Shown: one piece after another, positions 29,051-38,811 of the stretch
Layout of the letters: each line of letters opens with the position of its first letter
How positions within the stretch are numbered: the stretch's first letter is position 1
From: Tubulanus polymorphus
Lineage: Eukaryota > Nemertea > Palaeonemertea > Tubulaniformes > Tubulanidae
Direction of reading: 5' to 3'
NCBI RefSeq assembly: GCF_964204645.1
Contig: NC_134034.1
Span: forward strand, 1-64,000
Length of the DNA: 64,000 nt
Notes under the pieces: generated by a model
Databases searched by the model: none
Told to the model about the DNA's origin: nothing
The model's input: only the letters and a program-made list of their open reading frames with translations
Position numbers and translations under genes: made by a program

Positions 29051-31506
29051 GTATTAGTGAGACCAACGGGTCCACTATTGGTGAGTTAAATCAACCGGAA
29101 TTAACCAATGCTTCTCTGATTTCTTCCATTTCCAGGTCCGACGAACACGAAGAACCGGCACCAAACCAAGCGCGACGCGATCCGGTCACCGCTCTCGGGA
29201 GCCCGGTGGTCAACCTCACACGTTCACTCCGCCTAAGTCCGGCGCAACATCAGCTACTCCGAAAGGGCCTCACTTATTGCCCGACTCCAAAAATCGGTTC
29301 TGATGCCGCCGCGACCGAGCGCACCAAGGGAGTGTGCCGATTCAACCGGCTAGTGAAACTCGACCATCACTTCCGAGACAAACCGGACCGCGAGGCTCCG
29401 CGTTTCCGTCTGCCCAGCAGTTGGGCTCCGGATGAAATAGAACCAATAATCGCCGGGTTCTGCAACGACGCGCACGAATTGGCTCAACAAACCAGGGATA
29501 CGCGTCGCGTAAATGATAACCTCACTAAACAGGAACGCGAAGCCCTCCAGCAGCTGCGTGACAACACTAATATTGTCATCAAAGCCGCCGATAAGGGTTC
29601 CGCTACGGTTATCATGGACCGCGACGACTACGTCCACGAAGCCATGCGCCAACTAGCCGATCTCGAGTATTATCAGCCGCTGCAGCAACCGATCTTCGAA
29701 CAGACCGGGGAAGAAATTCGCGAAATCATCGAAAATATGGCTCGACGAAAAATCATCCCGCTAAAAACCGCCGAATATCTATTACCGCCCGATAATCCGA
29801 AACAGAGGCAGTTCTATCTGCTTCCCAAAATCCATAAAGAACGCGAGAAGTGGACGGTACCCGATCGCGTACCGCCGGGGAGACCGATCGTCTCCGACTG
29901 CGGCTCCGAAACCTACGAAATTTCGGAATGGATCGACTACTATTTGCAGCCGATCGCCCGCGGTCACCCGTCGTACGTCAAGGATACCAACCACTTTCTA
30001 GATATTTTGGCCGGTAAACAATTTAGCGCCGATGCGTTACTCGTCACCATGGACATCGATTCGCTCTACACCAACATCCCCCACGAAGAGGGTATCGCCA
30101 GCATCCGACAAGCTCTCCGAGATAACCCGAACCCGGGACGCCCGGATGCCGAGCTGCTGAAACTACTCGAAATCAGCCTGAAGAAAAATGACTTTAACTT
30201 TAACGAAAACACATATTTACAGGTAAAAGGTACCGCAATGGGTAAGCGTTTTGCTCCTTCTTATGCCAATATCTTTGTAGCCGAATGGGAAAAAGAAGGT
30301 CTGTCCAGAAGCGAACTCCAACCATCGCTATACGCTCGGTTCATCGACGACATCTACATAGTTTGGGAACACGGCCGCGAAACGTTGATGCAATTCATCG
30401 ACGTCCTACAAACAGTGAGCCGATCCATCAAACTCAAGTTCGAAATCAGCGACACCAGCGTCAACTTCCTGGACGTAACCACTTTCAAAGGCCCGCGATT
30501 CGAGACAAGTGGCACAGTAGACACCAAAGTCTACTTCAAACCAACCGATTCGCATCAATTACTACATCGATCCTCGTTTCACCCTAAACACACATTTTCC
30601 GGTATAGTTAAAAGTCAAATTCTCCGGTTCCGGCGCATCTGCAATAACGATTCGGACTTACACGCAGCGTCCGGAACCGTCCTTAAAGTACTCAGAGGTC
30701 GTGGCTACAAAGACCGCGAACTGCGACACATCAAAAGCCAAGCTCTACGGCACCACGCCGAACGAGATCTACGAGAACAACAACGGGCCGACGAACCGCC
30801 GAAAAAGCGTTTACCGCTTATCTTACCTCACTCCGAAGCCAACCGAACCCTAGCCCGTAACATCCGAACCAGATTTACGGAACTGGCTACGGCCACCGGC
30901 CGGTCTGACGAGGTAACCACGGTCACCGCCTACACCAAGCACAAGAGTCTCAAAGATCTCCTAACTTCGTCGCAGCTCAAACCCACGGAGCCACCCCCTC
31001 CCCGAGTTCCCTCTTCACCGCATCGTAACAGAAATACTTCCGTTGTTTCCAATTCTTCTATTTCCAGGTCTACTCAAAGAACTCCGTCAACCCGACGTCG
31101 AGGCACCGAGAAATGCAGAACACCGAGATGTCGTACGTGTCCACTCGTCCGAGAAACAACCGTTTGCCGCAGCCACAACAAAATGCACGCGATCCGCAGC
31201 ACAATTAATTGCGCGACCCGTGAAATTGTATACTGCATCGAATGCACCAAGTGCAACATGCTGTACGTCGGCCAAACCGGAATGTCTCTACGAGAACGCG
31301 TCACTCATCACGTCTCACGCATCAGAACGAAGAATTCGACTCCAGTCTCGGACCACTTCAACCAAGTCGACCACACCCGCGAACACTTTCGGGTGTACGG
31401 TCTCCAACACCTACCAGGCTCCACGAGACCGATCCGCGAAGCAGCCGAACAAGACTGGATACGACGACTCGACACGAACACGCCCCGAGGCATGAACGTC
31501 CCGTAG
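29047..31506 (+). CDS. PLE ORF2 (copy 5): RT and GIY-YIG endonuclease
   Basis: Intact RT and GIY-YIG nuclease. Private change EPIIAGF for EPVIAGF early in the frame. No stop or frameshift. Expected to be made by -1 frameshifting from ORF1 of this copy. Confidence 0.93.
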   Translation, partial: LSISETNGSTIGELNQPELTNASLISSISRSDEHEEPAPNQARRDPVTALGSPVVNLTRSLRLSPAQHQLLRKGLTYCPTPKIGSDAAATERTKGVCRFNRLVKLDHHFRDKPDREAPRFRLPSSWAPDEIEPIIAGFCNDAHELAQQTRDTRRVNDNLTKQEREALQQLRDNTNIVIKAADKGSATVIMDRDDYVHEAMRQLADLEYYQPLQQPIFEQTGEEIREIIENMARRKIIPLKTAEYLLPPDNPKQRQFYLLPKIHKEREKWTVPDRVPPGRPIVSDCGSETYEISEWIDYYLQPIARGHPSYVKDTNHFLDILAGKQFSADALLVTMDIDSLYTNIPHEEGIASIRQALRDNPNPGRPDAELLKLLEISLKKNDFNFNENTYLQVKGTAMGKRFAPSYANIFVAEWEKEGLSRSELQPSLYARFIDDIYIVWEHGRETLMQFIDVLQTVSRSIKLKFEISDTSVNFLDVTTFKGPRFETSGTVDTKVYFKPTDSHQLLHRSSFHPKHTFSGIVKSQILRFRRICNNDSDLHAASGTVLKVLRGRGYKDRELRHIKSQALRHHAERDLREQQRADEPPKKRLPLILPHSEANRTLARNIRTRFTELATATGRSDEVTTVTAYTKHKSLKDLLTSSQLKPTEPPPPRVPSSPHRNRNTSVVSNSSISRSTQRTPSTRRRGTEKCRTPRCRTCPLVRETTVCRSHNKMHAIRSTINCATREIVYCIECTKCNMLYVGQTGMSLRERVTHHVSRIRTKNSTPVSDHFNQVDHTREHFRVYGLQHLPGSTRPIREAAEQDWIRRLDTNTPRGMNVP

Positions 31507-31636
31507 ACCGCCTCACTACAACAATTAACTCTCACTACTTTTTTACAGGGATAACCCGCTGCCCGTGCACTAGTGGGGTCTCCAAACCTTCGGTTTGGTC
31601 CCCTAACCTCTATCTCTAAACCTAACCCTAACCCTC

Positions 31637-33195
31637 TTGATTCCTGCACTGACACTGACGAAGGCAACCTCGCCGAAATATCTGTCAATGGAGCGATCTA
31701 CTCGAAAGAAGAAACGACCACCAGCTGAGAAGACCAGCAAGGGCGGAGGACGCCCTGAGCGACACCAGCAACCCGGGATGTCGCCGAAAAATTACTATAG
31801 AGCTCTTCAAGTGGCGCACCACCTTGCCCAGTTGAGCTCTGGTCCGAAAGCGATTCGGAGGAAGAAGGACCATCTGAAGATGTTCCTGCGGCCGGCGGCT
31901 TGCACCGAAGCAGTAACGGTGCAGCTGCACGCTGCCGCGGACGTCTGGATGGAGACAGTTTCGAAAGAGCTGACCATCCATTACGCTGCCACATTTGTTC
32001 AGCTAATGGGTGATCCTCTGCCGGACTGTCTATCAGCACAGGATGTCGCCCTGACATGGGCCCGGAGGAATTTCGGCTCCCGTCTGAGCCCCGGAACGAT
32101 CCGGCTTTTCAACATCGCGCTGGATTTGCGGTCGAAATTCCGCGGTCAGGCTCTGTCTGACAAACTCAGAAATGTCCTATCTAACCCACCTTCTTCCCCT
32201 TCTCATTTCAGGTCACACCACCAGGAGGCACCCACGGAGCCGAAGATTCGTCCGCCGCCGAGACCGAGCCGGAAGATTCGAAAGCCCGCGACGCCGAGGA
32301 CGCCTGCACCAACCGCAGCCGCGCCCGCCGCGCCCACAGCGCCTCCATCTTTTTCTGATTCCAGGTCACCGAGAAGCTACGCGGATGTCACCAGGACGCC
32401 ACCAACCAGAATGGCGCCACCACCGAGAAGTCCGATGCCGACGCCGCCGCCGCCACCAAGAAGTCAGACGCCACCGAGAAGTCCGACGCCGCCGCCTCGA
32501 AACCCGACGCCGCCGCCGCCGCAGAGAACGCCGACCGCACCAACCAGCAGTCCGACGCCGTCTCTCTCTTCTTCTCTTTCCAGCTCTCCGTCTCATTACA
32601 GGTCACAGGGCGCCTACTGCCAGCGCGAAGTCCGACGCCAACACCGAGACCGATGGCGCCCCAGGAAGTTCGCCGTCATCCGAATACGGGTCGGAAGAAA
32701 CAGGATTGGAGTCTGCCACCAACCCGGCGACCCATTCTGGTGATTGGTGACTCAAATCTGAGTAACATCACATCAAGCCGCCGTCCGGATGACGTCCAGA
32801 TCGAGAGCTTCCCCGGCTGCAAGATAGCTCATCTCGCCGACCTGATCGATGCTGTACCGGAGCGCCGAGATCGCCCGGATACGGTGATCATCAGCGTCGG
32901 AATCAACAACCGCGACAACAACTTCGAAGCGACCGCCAGGAAGACCACACAGCGCCTGATCAACGCCGCAGTCAAGAAGTATCAGCACTCGTTCGTCCAC
33001 TTCGTTCAACTCAACACGACCCGCGAACACCAGCAGTTCGCCCGGAAGTTCAACGAATTCCTCGAGATTCACGACGACGTCACCGCGATACCACCCATCG
33101 ATGATCGACGCTTCAGAGTTGTTGGAGACGGGATCCACTGGAACCGTGGTACAGCTAACACCCTGCTGGACCACTGGCTCAGTGGTTTAAACTAA
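31637..33195 (+). pseudogene. PLE ORF1 (copy 6), start lost and frameshifted
   Basis: The initiation codon is TTG in place of ATG; the next in-frame ATG is codon 18. A single base is missing near 32607 (CAGGTCACAGGGCG for CAGGTCACCAGGGCG). The frame therefore diverts after the SHYRS motif and ends at 32743, before the SGNH domain. The SGNH half remains readable in its original frame (32653-33195) and still ends on TTTAAAC. Confidence 0.88.
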
Positions 33196-35651
33196 GTATT
33201 AGTGAGACCAACGGGTCCACTATTGGTGAGTTAAATCAACCGGAATTAACCAATGCTTCTCTGATTTCTTCCATTTCCAGGTCCGACGAACACGAAGAAC
33301 CGGCACCAAACCAAGCGCGACGCGATCCGGTCACCGCTCTCGGGAGCCCGGTGGTCAACCTCACACGTTCACTCCGCCTAAGTCCGGCGCAACATCAGCT
33401 ACTCCGAAAGGGCCTCACTTATTGCCCGACTCCAAAAATCGGTTCTGATGCCGCCGCGACCGAGCGCACCAAGGGAGTGTGCCGATTCAACCGGCTAGTG
33501 AAACTCGACCATCACTTCCGAGACAAACCGGACCGCGAGGCTCCGCGTTTCCGTCTGCCCAGCAGTTGGGCTCCGGATGAAATAGAACCAGTAATCGCCG
33601 GGTTCTGCAACGACGCGCACGAATTGGCTCAACAAACCAGGGATACGCGTCGCGTAAATGATAACCTCACTAAACAGGAACGCGAAGCCCTCCAGCAGCT
33701 GCGTGACAACACTAATATTGTCATCAAAGCCGCCGATAAGGGTTCCGCTACGGTTATCATGGACCGCGACGACTACGTCCACGAAGCCATGCGCCAACTA
33801 GCCGATCTCGAGTATTATCAGCCGCTGCAGCAACCGATCTTCGAACAGACCGGGGAAGAAATTCGCGAAATCATCGAAAATATGGCTCGACGAAAAATCA
33901 TCCCGCTAAAAACCGCCGAATATCTATTACCGCCCGATAATCCGAAACAGAGGCAGTTCTATCTGCTTCCCAAAATCCATAAAGAACGCGAGAAGTGGAC
34001 GGTACCCGATCGCGTACCGCCGGGGAGACCGATCGTCTCCGACTGCGGCTCCGAAACCTACGAAATTTCGGAATGGATCGACTACTATTTGCAGCCGATC
34101 GCCCGCGGTCACCCGTCGTACGTCAAAGATACCAACCACTTTCTAGATATTTTGGCCGGTAAACAATTTAGCGCCGATGCGTTACTCGTCACCATGGACA
34201 TCGATTCGCTCTACACCAACATCCCCCACGAAGAGGGTATCGCCAGCATCCGACAAGCTCTCCGAGATAACCCGAACCCGGGACGCCCGGATGCCGAGCT
34301 GCTGAAACTACTCGAAATCAGCCTGAAGAAAAATGACTTTAACTTTAACGAAAACACATATTTACAGGTAAAAGGTACCGCAATGGGTAAGCGTTTTGCT
34401 CCTTCTTATGCCAATATCTTTGTAGCCGAATGGGAAAAAGAAGGTCTGTCCAGAAGCGAACTCCAACCATCGCTATACGCTCGGTTCATCGACGACATCT
34501 ACATAGTTTGGGAACACGGCCGCGAAACGTTGATGCAATTCATCGACGTCCTACAAACAGTGAGCCGATCCATCAAACTCAAGTTCGAAATCAGCGACAC
34601 CAGCGTCAACTTCCTGGACGTAACCACCTTCAAAGGCCCGCGATTCGAGACAAGTGGCACAGTAGACACCAAAGTCTACTTCAAACCAACCGATTCGCAT
34701 CAATTACTACATCGATCCTCGTTTCACCCTAAACACACATTTTCCGGTATAGTTAAAAGTCAAATTCTCCGGTTCCGGCGCATCTGCAATAACGATTCGG
34801 ACTTACACGCAGCGTCCGGAACCGTCCTTAAAGTACTCAGAGGTCGTGGCTACAAAGACCGCGAACTGCGACACATCAAAAGCCAAGCTCTACGGCACCA
34901 CGCCGAACGAGATCTACGAGAACAACAACGGGCCGACGAACCGCCGAAAAAGCGTTTACCGCTTATCTTACCTCACTCCGAAGCCAACCGAACCCTAGCC
35001 CGTAATATCCGAACCAGATTTACGGAACTGGCTACGGCCACCGGCCGGTCTGACGAGGTAACCACGGTCACCGCCTACACCAAGCACAAGAGTCTCAAAG
35101 ATCTCCTAACTTCGTCGCAGCTCAAACCCACGGAGCCACCCCCTCCCCGAGTCCCCTCTTCACCGCATCGTAACAGAAATACTTCCGTTGTTTCCAATTC
35201 TTCTATTTCCAGGTCTACTCAAAGAACTCCGTCAACCCGACGTCGAGGCACCGAGAAATGCAGAACACCGAGATGTCGTACGTGTCCACTCGTCCGAGAA
35301 ACAACCGTTTGCCGCAGCCACAACAAAATGCACGCGATCCGCAGCACAATTAATTGCGCGACCCGTGAAATTGTATACTGCATCGAATGCACCAAGTGCA
35401 ACATGCTGTACGTCGGCCAAACCGGAATGTCTCTACGAGAACGCGTCACTCATCACGTCTCACGCATCAGAACGAAGAATTCGACTCCAGTCTCGGACCA
35501 CTTCAACCAAGTCGACCACACCCGCGAACACTTTCGGGTGTACGGTCTCCAACACCTACCAGGCTCCACGAGACCGATCCGCGAAGCAGCCGAACAAGAC
35601 TGGATACGACGACTCGACACGAACACGCCCCGAGGCATGAACGTCCCGTAG
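33192..35651 (+). CDS. PLE ORF2 (copy 6): RT and GIY-YIG endonuclease
   Basis: The 766-residue portion after the GTG is intact with all RT and nuclease motifs. Because ORF1 of this copy is broken, frameshift-coupled expression would start only from an internal ATG in the SGNH half. The protein may not be made despite the open frame. Confidence 0.88.
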   Translation, partial: LSISETNGSTIGELNQPELTNASLISSISRSDEHEEPAPNQARRDPVTALGSPVVNLTRSLRLSPAQHQLLRKGLTYCPTPKIGSDAAATERTKGVCRFNRLVKLDHHFRDKPDREAPRFRLPSSWAPDEIEPVIAGFCNDAHELAQQTRDTRRVNDNLTKQEREALQQLRDNTNIVIKAADKGSATVIMDRDDYVHEAMRQLADLEYYQPLQQPIFEQTGEEIREIIENMARRKIIPLKTAEYLLPPDNPKQRQFYLLPKIHKEREKWTVPDRVPPGRPIVSDCGSETYEISEWIDYYLQPIARGHPSYVKDTNHFLDILAGKQFSADALLVTMDIDSLYTNIPHEEGIASIRQALRDNPNPGRPDAELLKLLEISLKKNDFNFNENTYLQVKGTAMGKRFAPSYANIFVAEWEKEGLSRSELQPSLYARFIDDIYIVWEHGRETLMQFIDVLQTVSRSIKLKFEISDTSVNFLDVTTFKGPRFETSGTVDTKVYFKPTDSHQLLHRSSFHPKHTFSGIVKSQILRFRRICNNDSDLHAASGTVLKVLRGRGYKDRELRHIKSQALRHHAERDLREQQRADEPPKKRLPLILPHSEANRTLARNIRTRFTELATATGRSDEVTTVTAYTKHKSLKDLLTSSQLKPTEPPPPRVPSSPHRNRNTSVVSNSSISRSTQRTPSTRRRGTEKCRTPRCRTCPLVRETTVCRSHNKMHAIRSTINCATREIVYCIECTKCNMLYVGQTGMSLRERVTHHVSRIRTKNSTPVSDHFNQVDHTREHFRVYGLQHLPGSTRPIREAAEQDWIRRLDTNTPRGMNVP

Positions 35652-35786
35652 ACCGCCTCACTACAACAATTAACTCTCACTACTTTTTTACAGGGATAAC
35701 CCGCTGCCCGTGCACTAGTGGGGTCTCCAAACCTTCGGTTTGGTCCCCTAACCTCTATCTCTAAACCTAACCCTAACCCTAACCCT

Positions 35787-36020
35787 AGTCCCGGTCTAGG
35801 TGGTGGACTGTGCTTTTCCCGATGCCCCTAACTCTAATGCCTTCCGACAGGTGGGAGTTAGCCTGATTTCCCGCTGCCCGTGCTCTAGTGGGGAACTGAA
35901 AAAGAAATTAATTAATACATCTCGATTAACAGTCTCGGGGGTTAATCTGAAGAACACACTTGTCATATAATTAATATTCAAATTCAAAAATTGGTTCCCC
36001 TAACCTCTATCTCTATACCT
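35787..36020 (+). mobile_element. 5'-truncated SINE, family A
   Basis: A single SINE begins inside the B box at AGTCCCGGTCTAGG, between telomeric repeats on both sides. It matches the 353-bp family through the 3' block ending CTATACCTAACCC. This is an independent insertion proximal to all PLE copies. Confidence 0.9.
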
Positions 36021-36198
36021 AACCCTAACCCTAACCCTGAGACCCTAACCCTAACCCTGAGACCCTAACCCTAACCCTGAGACCCTAACCCTAAGACCCT
36101 AACCCTAAAACCCTAACCCTAAAACCCTAACCCTAACCCAAGACCCTAACCCTAAGACCCTAACCCTAAGACCCTAACCCTAAGACCCTAACCCCAGT
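36019..36198. repeat. Degenerate interstitial telomeric repeat
   Basis: CCCTAA units are interspersed with variants such as CCCTGAGAC, CCCTAAGAC and CCCTAAAAC. This is the inner edge of the telomere-derived zone and is probably the oldest part of it; single-copy DNA begins just beyond. Confidence 0.9.
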
Positions 36199-36232
36199 AC
36201 CCTAGGTACTATATATAAAAAGACTGAGGATA
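36188..36232. repeat. Short inverted repeat at the telomere/unique boundary
   Basis: ACCCCAGTA near the start and TACTGGGGT near the end are perfect 9-bp inverted arms around an AT-rich centre. It may be a remnant of a small terminal-inverted-repeat transposon or simply a hairpin. Confidence 0.45.
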
Positions 36233-36420
36233 CTGGGGTCGAAATGCTCAAATGCTCCATCTGTATTGATAGTAATAGTTTATATTAGGCCTCCATCCAC
36301 ACTTAATATTATTCATACATTTAACTAATTGTATCTTGAATGTCGGCCGACAGTTTTACACGCATCAGCTCGACATGGCGGTTAAACCCGAGTGTTTTAT
36401 GTCCAACACACAGGAGCTTA

Positions 36421-36511
36421 TCACAATTTGATGGAGGATGGACCACACCAGTATCGTTATATAGATAGGGATAGTGGCAACTGGTGTCATCCATCCTCCG
36501 TCAAATTGTGA
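36421..36511. repeat. Imperfect palindrome with ~31-bp arms
   Basis: TCACAATTTGATGGAGGATG on the left matches the reverse complement of CATCCTCCGTCAAATTGTGA on the right, and the arms continue inward to ACACCAGT/ACTGGTGT. The centre is about 27 bp. It resembles a MITE or folded-back element. The remaining DNA from 36512 to 38811 shows no supportable gene. Confidence 0.6.
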
Positions 36512-37926
36512 CAAGCCGAGACCTTTCCATCTTGAATCACCTTCAACTGTACAACAAAAGTATTCGATTCATAAGTAAATTTACTTACTGTATTTCAATG
36601 TTGAAATGGTTTGAAGACATTCTGTCGCTTCTTAGTTGAAAGAGAAGCTTCTAAATGTTTCAAGTGTAAATTGCGATTGATTCGTCCGCCATCATTCTTA
36701 AATGGGACATACTCCACTTGGGAGGGCTAGTTCTGTAGTCCGCGCAGATCGAGGTCGACTAGGACTCAGGAGCATTAGCGCTCCGGGCACCAACTAAAGA
36801 GTTCACGGTAGTGCCCGCAGTAGACTTAACATGCCGCTCCGAATTGATAGTTGCGGGAAATAAAACCACGAAATTAGGAATTTGTAGCGATTTCCGTACA
36901 ATCACAGAAAAATTATGTGAAAAATATTCCCAATTAAATACCGGTATTTCAAGCAAAGGAACTTTATAACTTAAATCAGTGACTCACAATAGGTATTTCA
37001 CCTAGTTTTTCAGCAGGGCGCGGCCGACATCGACAAGTTCTATATTTCTGTGACAAATTTCTATAAAGTAGTTCATTATCATATCGATGAAAATAAGTGT
37101 AGTTATTCATTCCAGTATGAAATTTGGCTCTGTTTTGACGATTAAGTTTCTAGCTCCGCAATCAAGGGTCATTTTTTAATGTTTGTGTATTTGTAGGAGA
37201 CCCTCCCCTAGGTCTCTGAGTCATTATTCATTTGTTTATCGTTACGGTCTGTATCTCATTCACACCGTCACAGTTTAACTGAGTTTATCCGCTAGATGGC
37301 AGACGAGTCGAGTATGACACACATAAATGTTGAAGGGATTGTAGTAATTTTGGAGTCGATCGAATTTAGGATGAATTTTACTGTTAAGGGTTATAAAGCT
37401 TAAAAATGGATTAAAAATGGATTAATCAAATTTCCAGTCTCAGATAATGAACAATTTCCACCAGTGTTATTTGTATTAATAACCAGTTCAGTTTTAGAAA
37501 AAATTCTGATCCAGTTTCGATAACAGAAAATTCTAATAGTTTATGAACGACGGTTTATTTTTGTGCGGTTGTGCGCCATTCCTGGTTCCATCATTGTGTC
37601 CTAGATAGTGAATATTTTAGAGAAATAGCTGTTCCAAAAGTGGACTGTTTGGGAAGCGGCGCTGTATTTACATATGTTTGTCCGATTTGAATGAATGAAA
37701 AATAGATAACAAAAACAAAATAAGTTCTATGGTTTTTAAACATCGCTTTTTATTGTTCGTATTTGATACGAGCTGCGAACATTACGTGTCACAAACATAC
37801 AACACATCGATTATTAAAAAGCGCAATAAAAAATGCAGTAAGCGTGATTTACCAATATCCAAAACAATTCAAATATATGCTTCTATATTTATATGTTATA
37901 CAGATATCTATTGTTCCATTGATTTA

Positions 37927-38035
<109 letters not shown>

Positions 38036-38811
38036 GGCTATATGTCTGCAGTCCCCCCCCCTTCCTACACTACAGGTGTCTACAGCGTGCCAGGCTGGTA
38101 ATGCCACTGTTTGAGTCCTGCCTTTTTGGTGCATAACTGCTGCTCCTGATTTCAAGGCCGGGTTGTCAAAACATTTACCAAGCGGCTACACCTAAAACCC
38201 CCTGGATAAAGGGCTGAATATCAGTTCATATCGATTCGAATGGATTTAAACAATTATAAAATCAATCCTCGTGAGATTTGTGTATTCAAAAATACATGTC
38301 CTACCAAAAATCATTGCTCTTATACAAAAACCCAATCAGCGCATTCAAAATACAAAGTAATACAGTATTAAACATTACACTATAATATCATATTAAAAAC
38401 TGCCATATCTATTACTTACATCTATCATTCTAAAAAAACTAATTTATTATCAATGTTTTATTAACGTTAGAAATTGATGAAAAAATAAGGAAATATAGTG
38501 ATAATTTCTGACATCAATTAAAAGGCGTTAGATGTAAATAGCTGATAGTCCCCTAGCGACTGTCAATCGAACTAATGATTATATATAAAACACTGCATAG
38601 ATGATGACGTCAAAGATCGAACGAGCGTCTGTTAGATTGTAATTTATAACCCGAGGATAATCAGTCCGATAATGAAATGTTATTGCTTTTGTTTGGCCTC
38701 GGGCTCTGGAACACATCTCTATACTGATCGGCACTCTCTGATGTTTATGAGCAGGCACGGCTAGGGTGATGTTGATGATGTTCAAGTTTGATGTTTTCTG
38801 TTGTTGTCTCT

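Larger units (their letters stand above)
26689..31621 (+). mobile_element. Penelope-like element, copy 5 (both ORFs intact)
   Basis: Belongs with copy 2 by shared leader variants (ACGCGTTTATCGG, ACGCGCCTAAAC). It is complete at the 3' end, where a telomeric spacer of about 2.5 units leads into copy 6. Confidence 0.93.
31637..35768 (+). mobile_element. Penelope-like element, copy 6 (5'-truncated at the ORF1 start)
   Basis: Telomeric repeat passes straight into TTGATTCCTGCACTG, where other copies read ATGATTCCTGCACTG after about 0.8 kb of leader. The leader, TATA box and ATG are absent. The rest of the element to the 3' hairpin and telomeric tail is present. The breakpoint lies about 32 bp downstream of where the TATA box starts in full copies. 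Confidence 0.92.
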
